DNA from: SMYC01 sp965197495
GTDB lineage: Bacteria > Acidobacteriota > Vicinamibacteria > Marinacidobacterales > SMYC01
Assembly (NCBI GenBank): GCA_965197495.1
Contig: OZ240210.1
Span: 2,914,001-2,978,000, forward strand
Reading direction: 5' to 3'
Length of the DNA stretch: 64,000 bases
A program made the translations under genes and the position numbers. The notes under the pieces were generated by a model. It searched no databases. It was not told where the DNA came from and saw nothing but the letters and a program-made list of their open reading frames with translations. Every line of letters starts with the position of its first letter. Position 1 is the stretch's first letter. Positions 52,241 to 60,687 of the stretch are shown here, piece by piece.

Positions 52241-52274
52241 GCTGGCTCCGTCCGATGCACGGTCGGAAGCCAGC
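52241..52274 (+). promoter_or_regulatory. Intercistronic hairpin between the octaheme and coxB genes
   Basis: GCTGGCTCCG (52241-52250) pairs with CGGAAGCCAGC (52264-52274), with a one-base bulge. There is no T-run; likely an mRNA processing or stability element that separates the two halves of the operon. Confidence 0.45.
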
Positions 52275-52300
52275 TTACTGCTGCTTTATAAGGACGATTC

Positions 52301-53116
52301 ATGGCAGAGAATATCCAGGCAAACCGAGACGCGAAGCACGGGATGGCTTTGGCCGTCACCCTCTGGGCTCTCGTGCTCGTCTCCGTCGCTTACTTTTTCA
52401 AATATGACGTCCCCGAGCTCGCGTCGGATCGCGGGTCCCAGGACACGATCTATTACGTAATCCTCGGCATCACCGGGGTGGCCTACATTGTCATCCAAGG
52501 TCTTTTCGCTTTCTTCATCTGGAAGTACCGCCATCGCGACGACGCCGAGAGCAGCTATTGGCACGAAAGCCACAAGCTCGAGATGACGTGGACGATCGCC
52601 ACCGCCGTTGTTCTCGTCCCGATCGTGTTCTACGGTCTCGTGCTTTGGGAGGACGTGAAGGCCGCGCCGCCGGAAGATGTGTTCATGATCGAAGCGGTCG
52701 GCGCGCAGTTCCAATGGGACATCCGCTATCCGGGCCCGGATGGTCAGTTCGGCATGTGGCGCCCCGAGCTCTACTCGCTCGAGAACTATCTCGGCATCGA
52801 TCCGGATGACGCCGCCGGAAACGATGACATCCATCTCATCAACCAGATGGTGCTTCCCATCGACCAGCCGGTGCGCATCCTGCTGCGCTCGAAGGACGTG
52901 CAGCACGCCTTTTTTCTTCCGAACTTCCGCGTGAAGCAGGATCTCATGCCGGGCATCCAGACTTCGGTATGGTTCACGCCGACGAAAATCGGGGAGTACG
53001 AGATTGCTTGCGCCGAACTCTGCGGTCTGGGGCACTACCGCATGCGTGCTTTTCTCAGCGTTCGAAGCCAGGCCGACTACGACACTTGGCTCGCCGAGCA
53101 AAGTCAGGGCAATTGA
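52301..53116 (+). CDS. coxB: Cytochrome c oxidase subunit II (CuA)
   Basis: 271 residues, two membrane helices. CuA ligands are His202 (VQHAFFLP), Cys237, Cys241, His245 and Met248 (CAELCGLGHYRM), with Glu239 as usual. It has no fused cytochrome c domain, so electrons must come from a separate cytochrome, presumably the octaheme protein. It has no cleavable lipoprotein signal. It precedes coxA by 44 bases. Confidence 0.93.
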   Translation: MAENIQANRDAKHGMALAVTLWALVLVSVAYFFKYDVPELASDRGSQDTIYYVILGITGVAYIVIQGLFAFFIWKYRHRDDAESSYWHESHKLEMTWTIATAVVLVPIVFYGLVLWEDVKAAPPEDVFMIEAVGAQFQWDIRYPGPDGQFGMWRPELYSLENYLGIDPDDAAGNDDIHLINQMVLPIDQPVRILLRSKDVQHAFFLPNFRVKQDLMPGIQTSVWFTPTKIGEYEIACAELCGLGHYRMRAFLSVRSQADYDTWLAEQSQGN

Positions 53117-53160
53117 TCGACTACCTTAGCGTTTTGGATTCATAAGAAGGAGAAGATGGC

Positions 53161-54933
53161 ATGAGCGAAGGTCACGACGACCACGGCCATGGCAAACAGA
53201 GCTTCATCAGCAAGTACATCTTTAGCTACGATCACAAGATGATCGCCAAGCAGTACTTGACGCTGGTCATGTTCATGGCCGTCGTTGGTGGATCGCTGGC
53301 CATGTTGGTCCGGCTCCAGCTCGGCTGGCCGGGGCAGCATGCTCAGTTCTGGGAGACGCTTTTTCCCGCCGGGATGGCGTCGGGTGTGATGACGCCCGAG
53401 TTCTACATCATGCTCTTCACGATGCACGGAACCATCATGGTGTTCTTCGTGCTATCGCTCGGGCCCGTCAGCGGATTCGGAAATTTTCTCATCCCGCTCC
53501 AAATCGGGGCCCGCGACATGGCATTTCCGTTTCTGAACATGATGTCCTTCTGGACGGCGCTTCCGGGGGCGATCATCATCTTGATCTCCTTCTTCGTCGA
53601 AGGCGGCGCTGCGGCTTCCGGTTGGACGGCTTATCCGCCGCTCTCCGCCATCCGCTCGGCCATTCCGGGATCGGCGACGGGCCAGACGCTCTGGCTCGTC
53701 GGCATGATCTTCTTCATCGCGTCGTTCGCGATGGGCGGCCTCAATTTCGTGGTCACGATCCTGAACTTGCGGACCAAGGGCCTCAAGATGATGCGGCTCC
53801 CTCTGACCACCTGGGCGCAGTTCGCCGTCGGCATTCTCGGGCTTCTCGCCTTTCCGGCGCTCGCGGCTGGCGCGATTCTGCTTCTGTTCGACCGCGGCCT
53901 CGGAACGAGCTTCTATCTGCCGGCGGGCATTTTCATCGGTGACACGCTCTTCCCGCATTCGGGCGGCTCGCCGCTTCTCTGGCAGCACCTCTTCTGGTTC
54001 CTCGGCCATCCAGAGGTCTACATCATCATGCTGCCGGCGCTCGGCTTCACGTCCGACATCATCAGCACCTTCACCAGGCGGCCTATCTTCGGTTACCACT
54101 CGATGGTCTACGCCATCCTCGCGATCGCATTTCTGAGCTTCGTCGTTTGGGGGCACCACATGTTCGTCTCCGGGATGAGCCCCTTTCTCGGAACGGTGTT
54201 CACGATGACGACGCTCGTTATCGCGGTGCCCTCGGCGGTCAAGGTGTTCAACTGGCTCGCGACGCTCTGGAGAGCGAAGATCCAGTTCAAGACGCCGATG
54301 CTCTTCGCGCTCGGCATCGTCTCGCTCTTCGTCACCGGCGGGCTCACCGGAGTCTTCCTCGGGACCAACGTCGTGGACATCCAGCTTCACGACACCTATT
54401 TCGTCGTCGCCCATTTCCACTTCATCATGGCGGGCGCCGGCCTCTTCGGGCTCCTTGCGGCGGTCTATTACTGGTTTCCGAAGATGTTCGGGCGTTATAT
54501 GAACGAGCCTCTGTCGAAAGTGCACTTCTGGCTCACGTTCATCGCATATTACGGTGTGTTCTTCCCGATGCATTATCTCGGGATCGTGGGCATGATGCGG
54601 CGCATCTACGACGCGAATGCCTACGACTACTTGAAACCGTTCCAGAACGTCAACACGTTCATCAGCATCAGCGCTTTCATTCTTGGCAGCGCCCAGGTCA
54701 TTTTCCTTGTCAATTACTTCTGGAGCATGTTCAAGGGTAAGAAGGTCGAGTCCGAGAACCCATGGAATGCCAACACGTTAGAGTGGTCGACGCCGATAGC
54801 GCCCGGCCACGGCAACTGGCCCGGCGAGATTCCCGAAGTTCACCGTTGGCCCTACGACTACCAGAACCCGGATGAAGAAGGGGACCACGCTCCGCAGTGG
54901 CAACCGCCGGCCAAAGTGAAGGCCGCCAAATAA
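53161..54933 (+). CDS. coxA: Cytochrome c oxidase subunit I (heme a3-CuB)
   Basis: 590 residues, at least twelve membrane helices. Low-spin heme His in MLFTMHGTIMVFF; CuB His and the cross-linked Tyr in WFLGHPEVYIIMLP (about residue 281); CuB ligands HH in VWGHHMFVSG; heme ligands in HDTYFVVAHFHFIMAG. The Tyr of HPEVY (residue about 285) places it in A-type heme-copper oxidases. It reduces O2 and pumps protons. The C-terminus extends into a hydrophilic tail. Confidence 0.95.
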   Translation: MSEGHDDHGHGKQSFISKYIFSYDHKMIAKQYLTLVMFMAVVGGSLAMLVRLQLGWPGQHAQFWETLFPAGMASGVMTPEFYIMLFTMHGTIMVFFVLSLGPVSGFGNFLIPLQIGARDMAFPFLNMMSFWTALPGAIIILISFFVEGGAAASGWTAYPPLSAIRSAIPGSATGQTLWLVGMIFFIASFAMGGLNFVVTILNLRTKGLKMMRLPLTTWAQFAVGILGLLAFPALAAGAILLLFDRGLGTSFYLPAGIFIGDTLFPHSGGSPLLWQHLFWFLGHPEVYIIMLPALGFTSDIISTFTRRPIFGYHSMVYAILAIAFLSFVVWGHHMFVSGMSPFLGTVFTMTTLVIAVPSAVKVFNWLATLWRAKIQFKTPMLFALGIVSLFVTGGLTGVFLGTNVVDIQLHDTYFVVAHFHFIMAGAGLFGLLAAVYYWFPKMFGRYMNEPLSKVHFWLTFIAYYGVFFPMHYLGIVGMMRRIYDANAYDYLKPFQNVNTFISISAFILGSAQVIFLVNYFWSMFKGKKVESENPWNANTLEWSTPIAPGHGNWPGEIPEVHRWPYDYQNPDEEGDHAPQWQPPAKVKAAK

Positions 54934-54943
54934 GCGTCCAACC

Positions 54944-55840
54944 ATGTCCGTGAGAGGCGACGTGCACCCGCCATCGGCCGCGTGGAGTATCGAGATCCGC
55001 CAGCGGTTGCGGGACTACATCCAGCTCAGCAAAGTGCGTCTTTCTTCGATGGTGCTGATGTCGGCGATCGTCGGCTATTGGCTCGCGTCGAGCGAGCTCG
55101 TGCTCGGACATCTTCTCTGGTTCGCCATCGGCACCTTTCTCGTCGTCGCCAGCGCCAACGCGTTCAACCAAGTCCTCGAGCACGAGTCCGACTCCCGTAT
55201 GCAGCGGACGGCCGAGCGTCCGATTCCAGCGGGCCGCCTGCGCCTATCGGAAGCTTTTGTGGTGGCGAGCGTTTGCTCGATTGCCGGACACGCGATTTTG
55301 TTCATCGAGGCCGGCCCGCTTTGCGGCGTGCTCGCGCTCTCCGCGACGGTGATCTACGTCCTGGTTTACACCCCGATGAAGTCGCGCTCGGCGTGGTCGA
55401 CGGTTCCAGGCGCCATCTCGGGCGCCATCCCTCCGCTCATGGGTTTTAGCGCGGTCCAAGGTAGTCTCGGCCCACTCGCGTGGAGCTTGTTTACCATCCT
55501 CTTCTTTTGGCAGTTTCCGCACACATGGGCCATCGCGGCGACCTATCGCGACGACTATGCGAATATTGACTACTGCGCCATGCCGATCCGTGGGACCCAG
55601 CTTCGCACGGTCACGGCTTCGGTGCTGCTCCTTCTCGTGAGCCTCGTGCCGGCGATGGGCGGGATGGCCGGCGCCGCTTATCTCGTGGGTGCTTCGGCGC
55701 TCGGCGCCCTGCTGGTCGTCTTCGCCGCGCGGTTCGGCGACGGTACGGCCCGAGCGCGCGCGGTGCAGCTTCTCGTTGCATCGCTTTTCTACTTGCCGCT
55801 GGTTCTTGCCTTGCTTGCCTTCGACGGGAAGGTGGTGTGA
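54944..55840 (+). CDS. ctaB: Protoheme IX farnesyltransferase (heme O synthase)
   Basis: 298 residues, a UbiA-type prenyltransferase with nine helices. Active-site region: NAFNQVLEHESDSRMQRTAERPIPAGRL (NxxxDxxxD-like with the conserved Arg) and YTPMKSRSAWSTVPGAISGAIPPLMGF. It attaches farnesyl to heme B, giving heme O, the substrate of CtaA. It begins 10 bases after coxA and ends 1 base before the first coxC gene. Confidence 0.92.
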   Translation: MSVRGDVHPPSAAWSIEIRQRLRDYIQLSKVRLSSMVLMSAIVGYWLASSELVLGHLLWFAIGTFLVVASANAFNQVLEHESDSRMQRTAERPIPAGRLRLSEAFVVASVCSIAGHAILFIEAGPLCGVLALSATVIYVLVYTPMKSRSAWSTVPGAISGAIPPLMGFSAVQGSLGPLAWSLFTILFFWQFPHTWAIAATYRDDYANIDYCAMPIRGTQLRTVTASVLLLLVSLVPAMGGMAGAAYLVGASALGALLVVFAARFGDGTARARAVQLLVASLFYLPLVLALLAFDGKVV

Positions 55841-55841
55841 C

Positions 55842-56483
55842 GTGGCAGAAACGCTAACGGTACCGAAGACCAAAAGCGGCGACGGGGGCGGCGGTGATGT
55901 CGTCGACCGAGGTTTCGGTGATTACGGCTCGGGCGGCGAGTCCAAAAAGCGCGCGGAGACGGCCAAGCTCGGCCTGCGGGTAGCACTCGGCTCCGTCACG
56001 ATGCTCTTCGCGGCCTTCACGAGTGCCTATATCGTTCGGAGCGCCGGGGAGGACTGGGTCCCGCTCGCCGCCCCATCGCTCATTTGGGTCAATACGGCGA
56101 TCCTTCTGTTCTCGAGCGTGACGATGGAGCTCGGAAGGCGGGCCTTTCAGAGCTGGCGGCCGGTCGCCTTCCGCAAGTGGATTGCGGTGACGGCGGTGCT
56201 CGGCGCCCTATTCATCGCCGGCCAGGTGGCCGCTTGGAACCAGCTCGCGAGAAAGGGGATTTATCTCCAGAGTCATCCCCATAGCGCGTTCTTCTACGTG
56301 TTGACGGGCGTCCACGCGGTGCATCTGCTCGTGGGCGTTCTCGCACTTTTCTATGTCTTGATGTTGGCGACGCGGTACGAGCTGACGCCGGGCTATTCCA
56401 ACTCTCCCAGCGTGTGCGCGACCTATTGGCATTTCGTTGGCGCCATTTGGCTCTACTTGATAGTGGTTTTGTTTTACCTGTAA
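55842..56483 (+). CDS. coxC: Cytochrome c oxidase subunit III, first copy
   Basis: 213 residues starting with GTG 55842 (VAETLTVPKTKSGD). A Gly-rich N-terminus, then five helices with the conserved Glu in ITSAYIVRSAGE/MELGRRAF and FFYVLTGVHAVHLLVGVLALFYVL. Subunit III stabilises proton uptake of subunit I. It is one of two consecutive subunit III-type genes in the operon. Confidence 0.88.
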   Translation: MAETLTVPKTKSGDGGGGDVVDRGFGDYGSGGESKKRAETAKLGLRVALGSVTMLFAAFTSAYIVRSAGEDWVPLAAPSLIWVNTAILLFSSVTMELGRRAFQSWRPVAFRKWIAVTAVLGALFIAGQVAAWNQLARKGIYLQSHPHSAFFYVLTGVHAVHLLVGVLALFYVLMLATRYELTPGYSNSPSVCATYWHFVGAIWLYLIVVLFYL

Positions 56484-56500
56484 TACGAGGAGGAACGAAC

Positions 56501-57124
56501 ATGAGCGATAGCCAGGCTGCGCAGGCTGAATCGGCAGCGGGTTCGCTTTTCGGCGAAGGCAGTCTCCCGTTCGATATCGGCTGGCAGAAGTTGATGATGT
56601 GGGTCTTCATCATCACGGATGCTCTGCTCTTCGCGGGCCTTCTTGTCAGCTACGGTGTCGTCCGGGTGTCGAATCCCTCTTGGCCCGATCAGAACGTCGC
56701 TTTCGACATGAACTACATCACGCTCATGACGTTCACGCTGATCGCCAGCAGCTGGTCCATGGCGTGCGCCGTCTCGGCCGCCAATGCGGGAAAGACGAAG
56801 CACGTCACGACGTTTCTGTGGCTGACGATCTTCGGGGGCTTGTCCTTTCTCGGCATGCAGGTCTATGAGTGGAGCCACTTCATTCATGAGGGCGCACGCC
56901 TCACGAGTAACCCGTGGGGTGTCCCGCAGTTCAGCGCGTGCTTCTTCGTGATCACAGGCTTTCACGGGATGCACGTCACCACAGGCGTCATCATCCTTCT
57001 CACCGTCGCCATCCGCTCGGCGATGGGGAAGTACTCGGCCATGGGTGTCGAGAACGCTGGACTCTATTGGCATTTCGTCGACCTCGTATGGGTCTTCGTC
57101 TTCGCCCTCTTCTATTTGGTGTAA
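56501..57124 (+). CDS. coxC: Cytochrome c oxidase subunit III, second copy
   Basis: 207 residues with five helices: WVFIITDALLFAGLLVSYGVVR, TFTLIASSWSMACAV, FFVITGFHGMHVTTGVIILL, YWHFVDLVWVFVFALFYLV. The Glu in YEWSHFIHEG and the GFHGMHV motif are family hallmarks. Start ATG 56501 after GAGGAGG. The two copies probably form a heterodimeric or alternative subunit III, as in several cox clusters in which the four-helix and two-helix parts are split. Confidence 0.88.
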   Translation: MSDSQAAQAESAAGSLFGEGSLPFDIGWQKLMMWVFIITDALLFAGLLVSYGVVRVSNPSWPDQNVAFDMNYITLMTFTLIASSWSMACAVSAANAGKTKHVTTFLWLTIFGGLSFLGMQVYEWSHFIHEGARLTSNPWGVPQFSACFFVITGFHGMHVTTGVIILLTVAIRSAMGKYSAMGVENAGLYWHFVDLVWVFVFALFYLV

Positions 57125-57145
57125 CGAGGCAAGGAGTAATCAGCG

Positions 57146-57463
57146 ATGCCCGAACATCCGGCTGAATCAGGAAAAAAAGTCTACCTGCAATATGCGAAGA
57201 TCCTGGCCGTTCTCTTCGTGCTCACCGTCACGATGATCTTCATCGGAGAGTCGACCCTGTCGCAGGCGTCGAAAGTGATGCTGCTGCTTCTGGGATCTTC
57301 CACCAAAGCGACGCTCATCATCTTCTACTTCATGCATCTGCGCTTCGAGCACAAAGGCTTGGTGCTGACCGTGCTCGTCGGAATTTTCCTGACGAGCGTT
57401 TTGATGTTCCTCGTCCCCGCCTATGACGGCGGGAACATTCTCGAACACAGCCTCCACAGATGA
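57146..57463 (+). CDS. ctaF: Cytochrome c oxidase subunit IV (prokaryotic COX4/CtaF)
   Basis: 105 residues, three membrane helices; KATLIIFYFMHLRFEHKGL is the conserved segment of the short CoxIV/CyoD-like subunit. It overlaps the next gene by four bases (ATGA), indicating tight coupling. Confidence 0.85.
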   Translation: MPEHPAESGKKVYLQYAKILAVLFVLTVTMIFIGESTLSQASKVMLLLLGSSTKATLIIFYFMHLRFEHKGLVLTVLVGIFLTSVLMFLVPAYDGGNILEHSLHR

Positions 57464-57726
57464 CGGCCCGCATGCTCTTGACGCTCTTGGCCGTCCTCGC
57501 GGCCGTCGTGCTCGTACCCGAGTTCGCGCAGGCGCAATGCGCGATGTGCGTGACCGCGCTCGAGCAAAATGGAGGCGAGATGGCCGCCGGCTTCAACCGC
57601 GGCATTCTCTTCCTGCTCGGCATGCCGTACTTGGTTTTCGGCATCATCGGCGCCTCCTGGCTCTTTAAGCGCCACCAGAGAGAGAAGCAACTCCGCCTCA
57701 TAAATAGCGGTACCTCCCCCGCGTAG
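57460..57726 (+). CDS. Small CxxC membrane protein in the cox operon
   Basis: 88 residues. A signal peptide (RMLLTLLAVLAAVVLVPEFAQA) is followed by CAMC, then one membrane helix (ILFLLGMPYLVFGIIGASWLF) and a basic tail. It lies between subunit IV and CtaA. The CxxC on the periplasmic side would suit copper transfer or a disulfide role in CuA/CuB assembly; not recognised as a named family. Confidence 0.65.
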   Translation: MTARMLLTLLAVLAAVVLVPEFAQAQCAMCVTALEQNGGEMAAGFNRGILFLLGMPYLVFGIIGASWLFKRHQREKQLRLINSGTSPA

Positions 57727-57740
57727 GGGGGAGGTTCGTC

Positions 57741-58619
57741 GTGAATCGTCGATTCGCCTCCGCCGCTTGGTTCCTGCTCGGCTACACGGTACTGGTCATT
57801 CTCTGGGGTGGGTTCGTGCGGGCCACGGGCGCCGGGGCCGGCTGTGGGAGCCACTGGCCACTCTGTAACGGCGAGCTCATCCCGCACTCGCCGCGCGTCG
57901 AGACCCTCATCGAGCTCGGCCACCGTCTCACGAGCGGCCTTCTGGGCTTGCTCGTGCTCGGTCTCGTTGTGGCGGCCTTCCGGATCTACCCGCGTGGCCA
58001 TGCGGTGCGAAAAAGCGCCATCTGGACGCTTTTCTTCATCGCGGCCGAATCGCTCCTGGGTGCCGGTCTCGTGACCTTCGAGTGGGTCGCCGCGAACGAT
58101 TCCGTCGAGCGGGTCTACGTGATGGCCTTCCACCTCGTGAACACGTTCCTTCTCCTCGCTGCTGTGACCCTCACCGCATGGCTCGCGAGCGGCGAGCGCA
58201 AGCTCGCGTTTCGGGGTCCGGGCGTGGTGCCCCTGACGCTAGCGCTCGCGGGTGTCCTCCTCGTAGGCTCGAGCGGCGCCGTTACCGCTCTAGGGGATAC
58301 GCTGCTCTTGACCGAGGGACTGAACCCCGACGAGTCCCCCGTCTTGGCGCGCTTGCTGACAACCCGCCTGTACCACCCGACCGTCGCTGTTGTGATCGCC
58401 CTACTCGTCGCGTGGGTAGCCTGGAGGGAAAAACCATACGGCCGCCCCCTGGTAGTGATGTTGACCGCCCAACTCGCCCTAGGCGCCGCAAACGTCTACC
58501 TAAAGGCCCCCGTGTGGATGCAACTGGCCCACCTAGCCGTCTCCGACGGAATCTGGATCCTCCTGGTCTTGCTAGCTGCCACAGTCCTGACCCGAGAGCA
58601 GGTAGCAGGCAGCCGGTAG
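57741..58619 (+). CDS. ctaA: Heme A synthase
   Basis: 292 residues, eight helices, COX15/CtaA family. GGFVRATGAGAGCGSHWPLCNGELIP includes the conserved Cys pair; His ligands are in IELGHRLTSG, YVMAFHLVNT, LTTRLYHPTVAV and WMQLAHLAVSDG. It oxidises heme O to heme A for CoxA. GTG start 57741. The last 200 bases show a sudden change of codon choice (CTA, GTA, CAA, CCA), ending in a heptamer repeat that covers the stop codon. Confidence 0.9.
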   Translation: MNRRFASAAWFLLGYTVLVILWGGFVRATGAGAGCGSHWPLCNGELIPHSPRVETLIELGHRLTSGLLGLLVLGLVVAAFRIYPRGHAVRKSAIWTLFFIAAESLLGAGLVTFEWVAANDSVERVYVMAFHLVNTFLLLAAVTLTAWLASGERKLAFRGPGVVPLTLALAGVLLVGSSGAVTALGDTLLLTEGLNPDESPVLARLLTTRLYHPTVAVVIALLVAWVAWREKPYGRPLVVMLTAQLALGAANVYLKAPVWMQLAHLAVSDGIWILLVLLAATVLTREQVAGSR

Positions 58620-58624
58620 CGGAC
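58597..58624. repeat. Heptanucleotide repeat over the ctaA stop codon
   Basis: AGCAGGT, AGCAGGC, AGCCGGT, AGCGGAC. The stop TAG lies in the third/fourth unit. Same heptamer class as at 42040. Confidence 0.75.
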
Positions 58625-58629
58625 AAGAA

Positions 58630-58663
58630 AAAGGGCCCGCGCCCGATTAGGCGAGGGCCCTTT
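58630..58663 (-). terminator. Terminator of the copper-type lipoprotein gene (probably bidirectional)
   Basis: AAAGGGCCC / GGGCCCTTT stem with an inner GCGCC/GGCGA-type extension. On the minus strand it is followed by TTTTTC, giving a good rho-independent terminator just after the stop at 58673; for the plus strand the tail is weaker. Confidence 0.8.
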
Positions 58664-58672
58664 CCGAAAAAT

Positions 58673-59431
58673 CTACTCCCCGCTGAACGCGAAATTCGCT
58701 TCGACGGTCTCTTTCTCACCGACCGTGATGTTCATCTCTTGCGTTCCGAGCCGCTCGTGCCACGCTTCGACGACGTAGTCGCCAGGGGGCAGGTCCGGAA
58801 TGTTGAACGAGCCGTCGGAGCCGGTCACCGCGAAGTACGGGTGATCGAGAACGCCCGCGTAGCTGTTCATCCACTTGTGGACGTCGCACTTGAAGGGAAC
58901 CATGATCTCGACATTGTCGAACACCTTGTCTGTCTTCAGGCCTTTGATAGGCTGGCCGATGTTGAACTCTTTGTTGTTCTTCGGCATGGCGTGGATGTTG
59001 TGGAGTGTCTCGTCGCTATTGAGGACCTGGAGCGTCTGGCCGACTTGAATGCCCATGACGTGAGGCGTGTAGAGGCAGCCTTCCTGGTTGAGCACAACGG
59101 GCTCGCTCGGCGGCTGGAAGGATCCCTGAATGCCGCTCTTGACGTACACGAACGCGTTGGCCAGGGTTCCGCCTTCGCCGACAATGACGAACTCGTTCGT
59201 GACCGTCTCGGAATGCAAGCGAGCGCAGTTCGGGTCGGCGGCCATCTGGATGGTGCTCATTTCTGGCGCATCACCTTCGAACGTGATGGTGCCCGTCATG
59301 GCGCCCGCGGTGGCGGGGTCGAAGGCCGGAGCGGCCGCAACCGCTGCCGGAGCCGAGGCCTCCTCGCTGCCACCGCCGCAGGCGGCCATGAGCGCGAGAG
59401 AGAGAAATGCGATCAGGACTATCTTCTTCAT
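58673..59431 (-). CDS. Lipoprotein with cupredoxin-like copper site and carboxypeptidase-regulatory-like domain
   Basis: 252 residues. A lipoprotein signal peptide ends at the LMAAC lipobox (Cys18). The central part has the type-1 copper pattern: His in ETLHNIHAM, then CDVHKWM (Cys, His, Met). The C-terminus (GSDGSFNIPDLPPGDYVVEAWHERLGTQEM) is a carboxypeptidase-regulatory-like beta domain. It may transport electrons or copper at the membrane next to the oxidase operon. The open frame extends back to 59563, but ATG 59431 gives the signal peptide. Confidence 0.8.
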   Translation of the reverse strand: MKKIVLIAFLSLALMAACGGGSEEASAPAAVAAAPAFDPATAGAMTGTITFEGDAPEMSTIQMAADPNCARLHSETVTNEFVIVGEGGTLANAFVYVKSGIQGSFQPPSEPVVLNQEGCLYTPHVMGIQVGQTLQVLNSDETLHNIHAMPKNNKEFNIGQPIKGLKTDKVFDNVEIMVPFKCDVHKWMNSYAGVLDHPYFAVTGSDGSFNIPDLPPGDYVVEAWHERLGTQEMNITVGEKETVEANFAFSGE

Positions 59432-59565
59432 TCTTATGTTTCCTTCAATTTTCGAAATGAATGGGAACTGCTCGCTGAATCCATATGGGGCGCGCGGGGC
59501 CCCCCGTTGTTTTTCAACAGGTTGCAGCGAGCGATCCGAGAACCTTACGCAAACATGAACCAAGT

Positions 59566-60108
59566 TTACATTCGCGCGGTGGGCGGACGCAAGCGCGAGC
59601 GCGCTTCGTCGGCAAAGAGCTGGCGAAATAAGCTCGATTCCCGCCGGTAGAATCCCTCCGTATGAAACGAGTCTCTGAGCCGGAACTTTTGATAGTCGAG
59701 GTGGTGGCCGAGCTCGTGCAGCATCGTGCGCAGAAAGGTCTTGAATTTGACGACTTGCTGGCGCTGCGCGGTCCGCATCCAGAGCGAGACTTTGTAGTGG
59801 TCTTTTTCGTCCGCCTCGTAGAGCCCGTGCAGCTCGCCCGTCTGTGACGAGGGTCGGCGCTCCGCGAGCTGAATCCGCAGCCTCGGCACTCCGAGAGCTT
59901 CTGTGAGCCCGTCCGCGAGCTCCTGGGCGGCGCGCTCGGTCGGAGCCCGCTCGCCGCTCTCGAGCGCTGCCTGAAGTGCGAGGACGCGCTCACGTTGCAG
60001 CTCCGGGCGATAGAGCTCGATAGCACTGGTCATGACGCGATCGCTCTCGTCGTAGATTCTTTTCTGGGCTCTAGTTATAGTTAGGCGATGGTAATAAGCG
60101 AACGGCAA
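59566..60108 (-). CDS. Zinc metallopeptidase-like protein (HExxH), unknown family
   Basis: 180 residues. MLHELGHHLDYQKFRLRDSFHTEGFYRRE carries the HELGH zinc motif and a downstream Glu/His pair; the N-terminal region is helical. SprT- or ImmA-like activity is possible, but no family could be fixed. It follows the DUF2203 gene (gap 19 bases) and probably shares its transcript. An internal ATG at 60033 is an alternative start. Confidence 0.6.
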   Translation of the reverse strand: MPFAYYHRLTITRAQKRIYDESDRVMTSAIELYRPELQRERVLALQAALESGERAPTERAAQELADGLTEALGVPRLRIQLAERRPSSQTGELHGLYEADEKDHYKVSLWMRTAQRQQVVKFKTFLRTMLHELGHHLDYQKFRLRDSFHTEGFYRRESSLFRQLFADEARSRLRPPTARM

Positions 60109-60127
60109 GAGCTTGCTCGACGCTTTG

Positions 60128-60523
60128 CTATTTGGCGGGGTCGCTCTTCAGCGACTGGCGGCCCGCAAACCCTGCCTCGATCTCGTGCCAGTGACCGACC
60201 TCGGACTCGCCGAGCTTCCAGCAAAGATAGACCTCCCGGCCTTCCCAAAGCGTGGGAAAATCGACGAGGCCGGACTCTAGGTCTTTCAAGTAGCAGCCTT
60301 CGGAGCAGATCTCGTCGACGAGAGTTTGAAGCCGTGTCAGGAGTGCGACGTATCGAGGGTCGGCCAGCATGCCGCCACTGAGCGCGATCTCTTGCTGCGA
60401 AGGCACGCCCTCAGACCACACTTCGAGCTTCTGATGCGCACGGCGGAGCTCCTCCAATTTGTCGCTGAGAAAGGGAATGAGCTCGTTCGCCTCCCGAACG
60501 GTGAACAGGTGTTTGTCGTCCAT
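60128..60523 (-). CDS. DUF2203 family protein
   Basis: 131 residues: FTVREANELIPFLSDKLEELRR, a helical linker and the conserved GCYLKDLESGLVDFPTLWEGREVYLCWKLGESEVGHWHEIEAGFAGRQ. This family has no established function, is cytosolic and widespread in Actinobacteria, Firmicutes and Acidobacteria. The open frame extends to 60574; MDDKHLFTVREANELIPFL at 60523 is the better start. Confidence 0.85.
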   Translation of the reverse strand: MDDKHLFTVREANELIPFLSDKLEELRRAHQKLEVWSEGVPSQQEIALSGGMLADPRYVALLTRLQTLVDEICSEGCYLKDLESGLVDFPTLWEGREVYLCWKLGESEVGHWHEIEAGFAGRQSLKSDPAK

Positions 60524-60687
60524 CGCCTCGATCAGTGTAGCCAAAATCCCCGAAGTGAACAAATCGAGACGCACGTCACAGTTGACGACCGGGCGATTGT
60601 GTTAAACTAGCCGCGGAAGGCGGCCCCGTCGGGCCGTACGGCGACGTGCGAATCCTCCATTTGGCGCCGGCAGGGGGGAAGTATTTC

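Noticed and set aside
53452..54573. Minus-strand frame of 373 codons opposite coxA
   Set aside because: Extremely charged composition and overlap with an unmistakable CoxA.
58082..59650. Plus-strand frame of 522 codons
   Set aside because: Spans ctaA in another frame and the complement of the lipoprotein gene; no motif.
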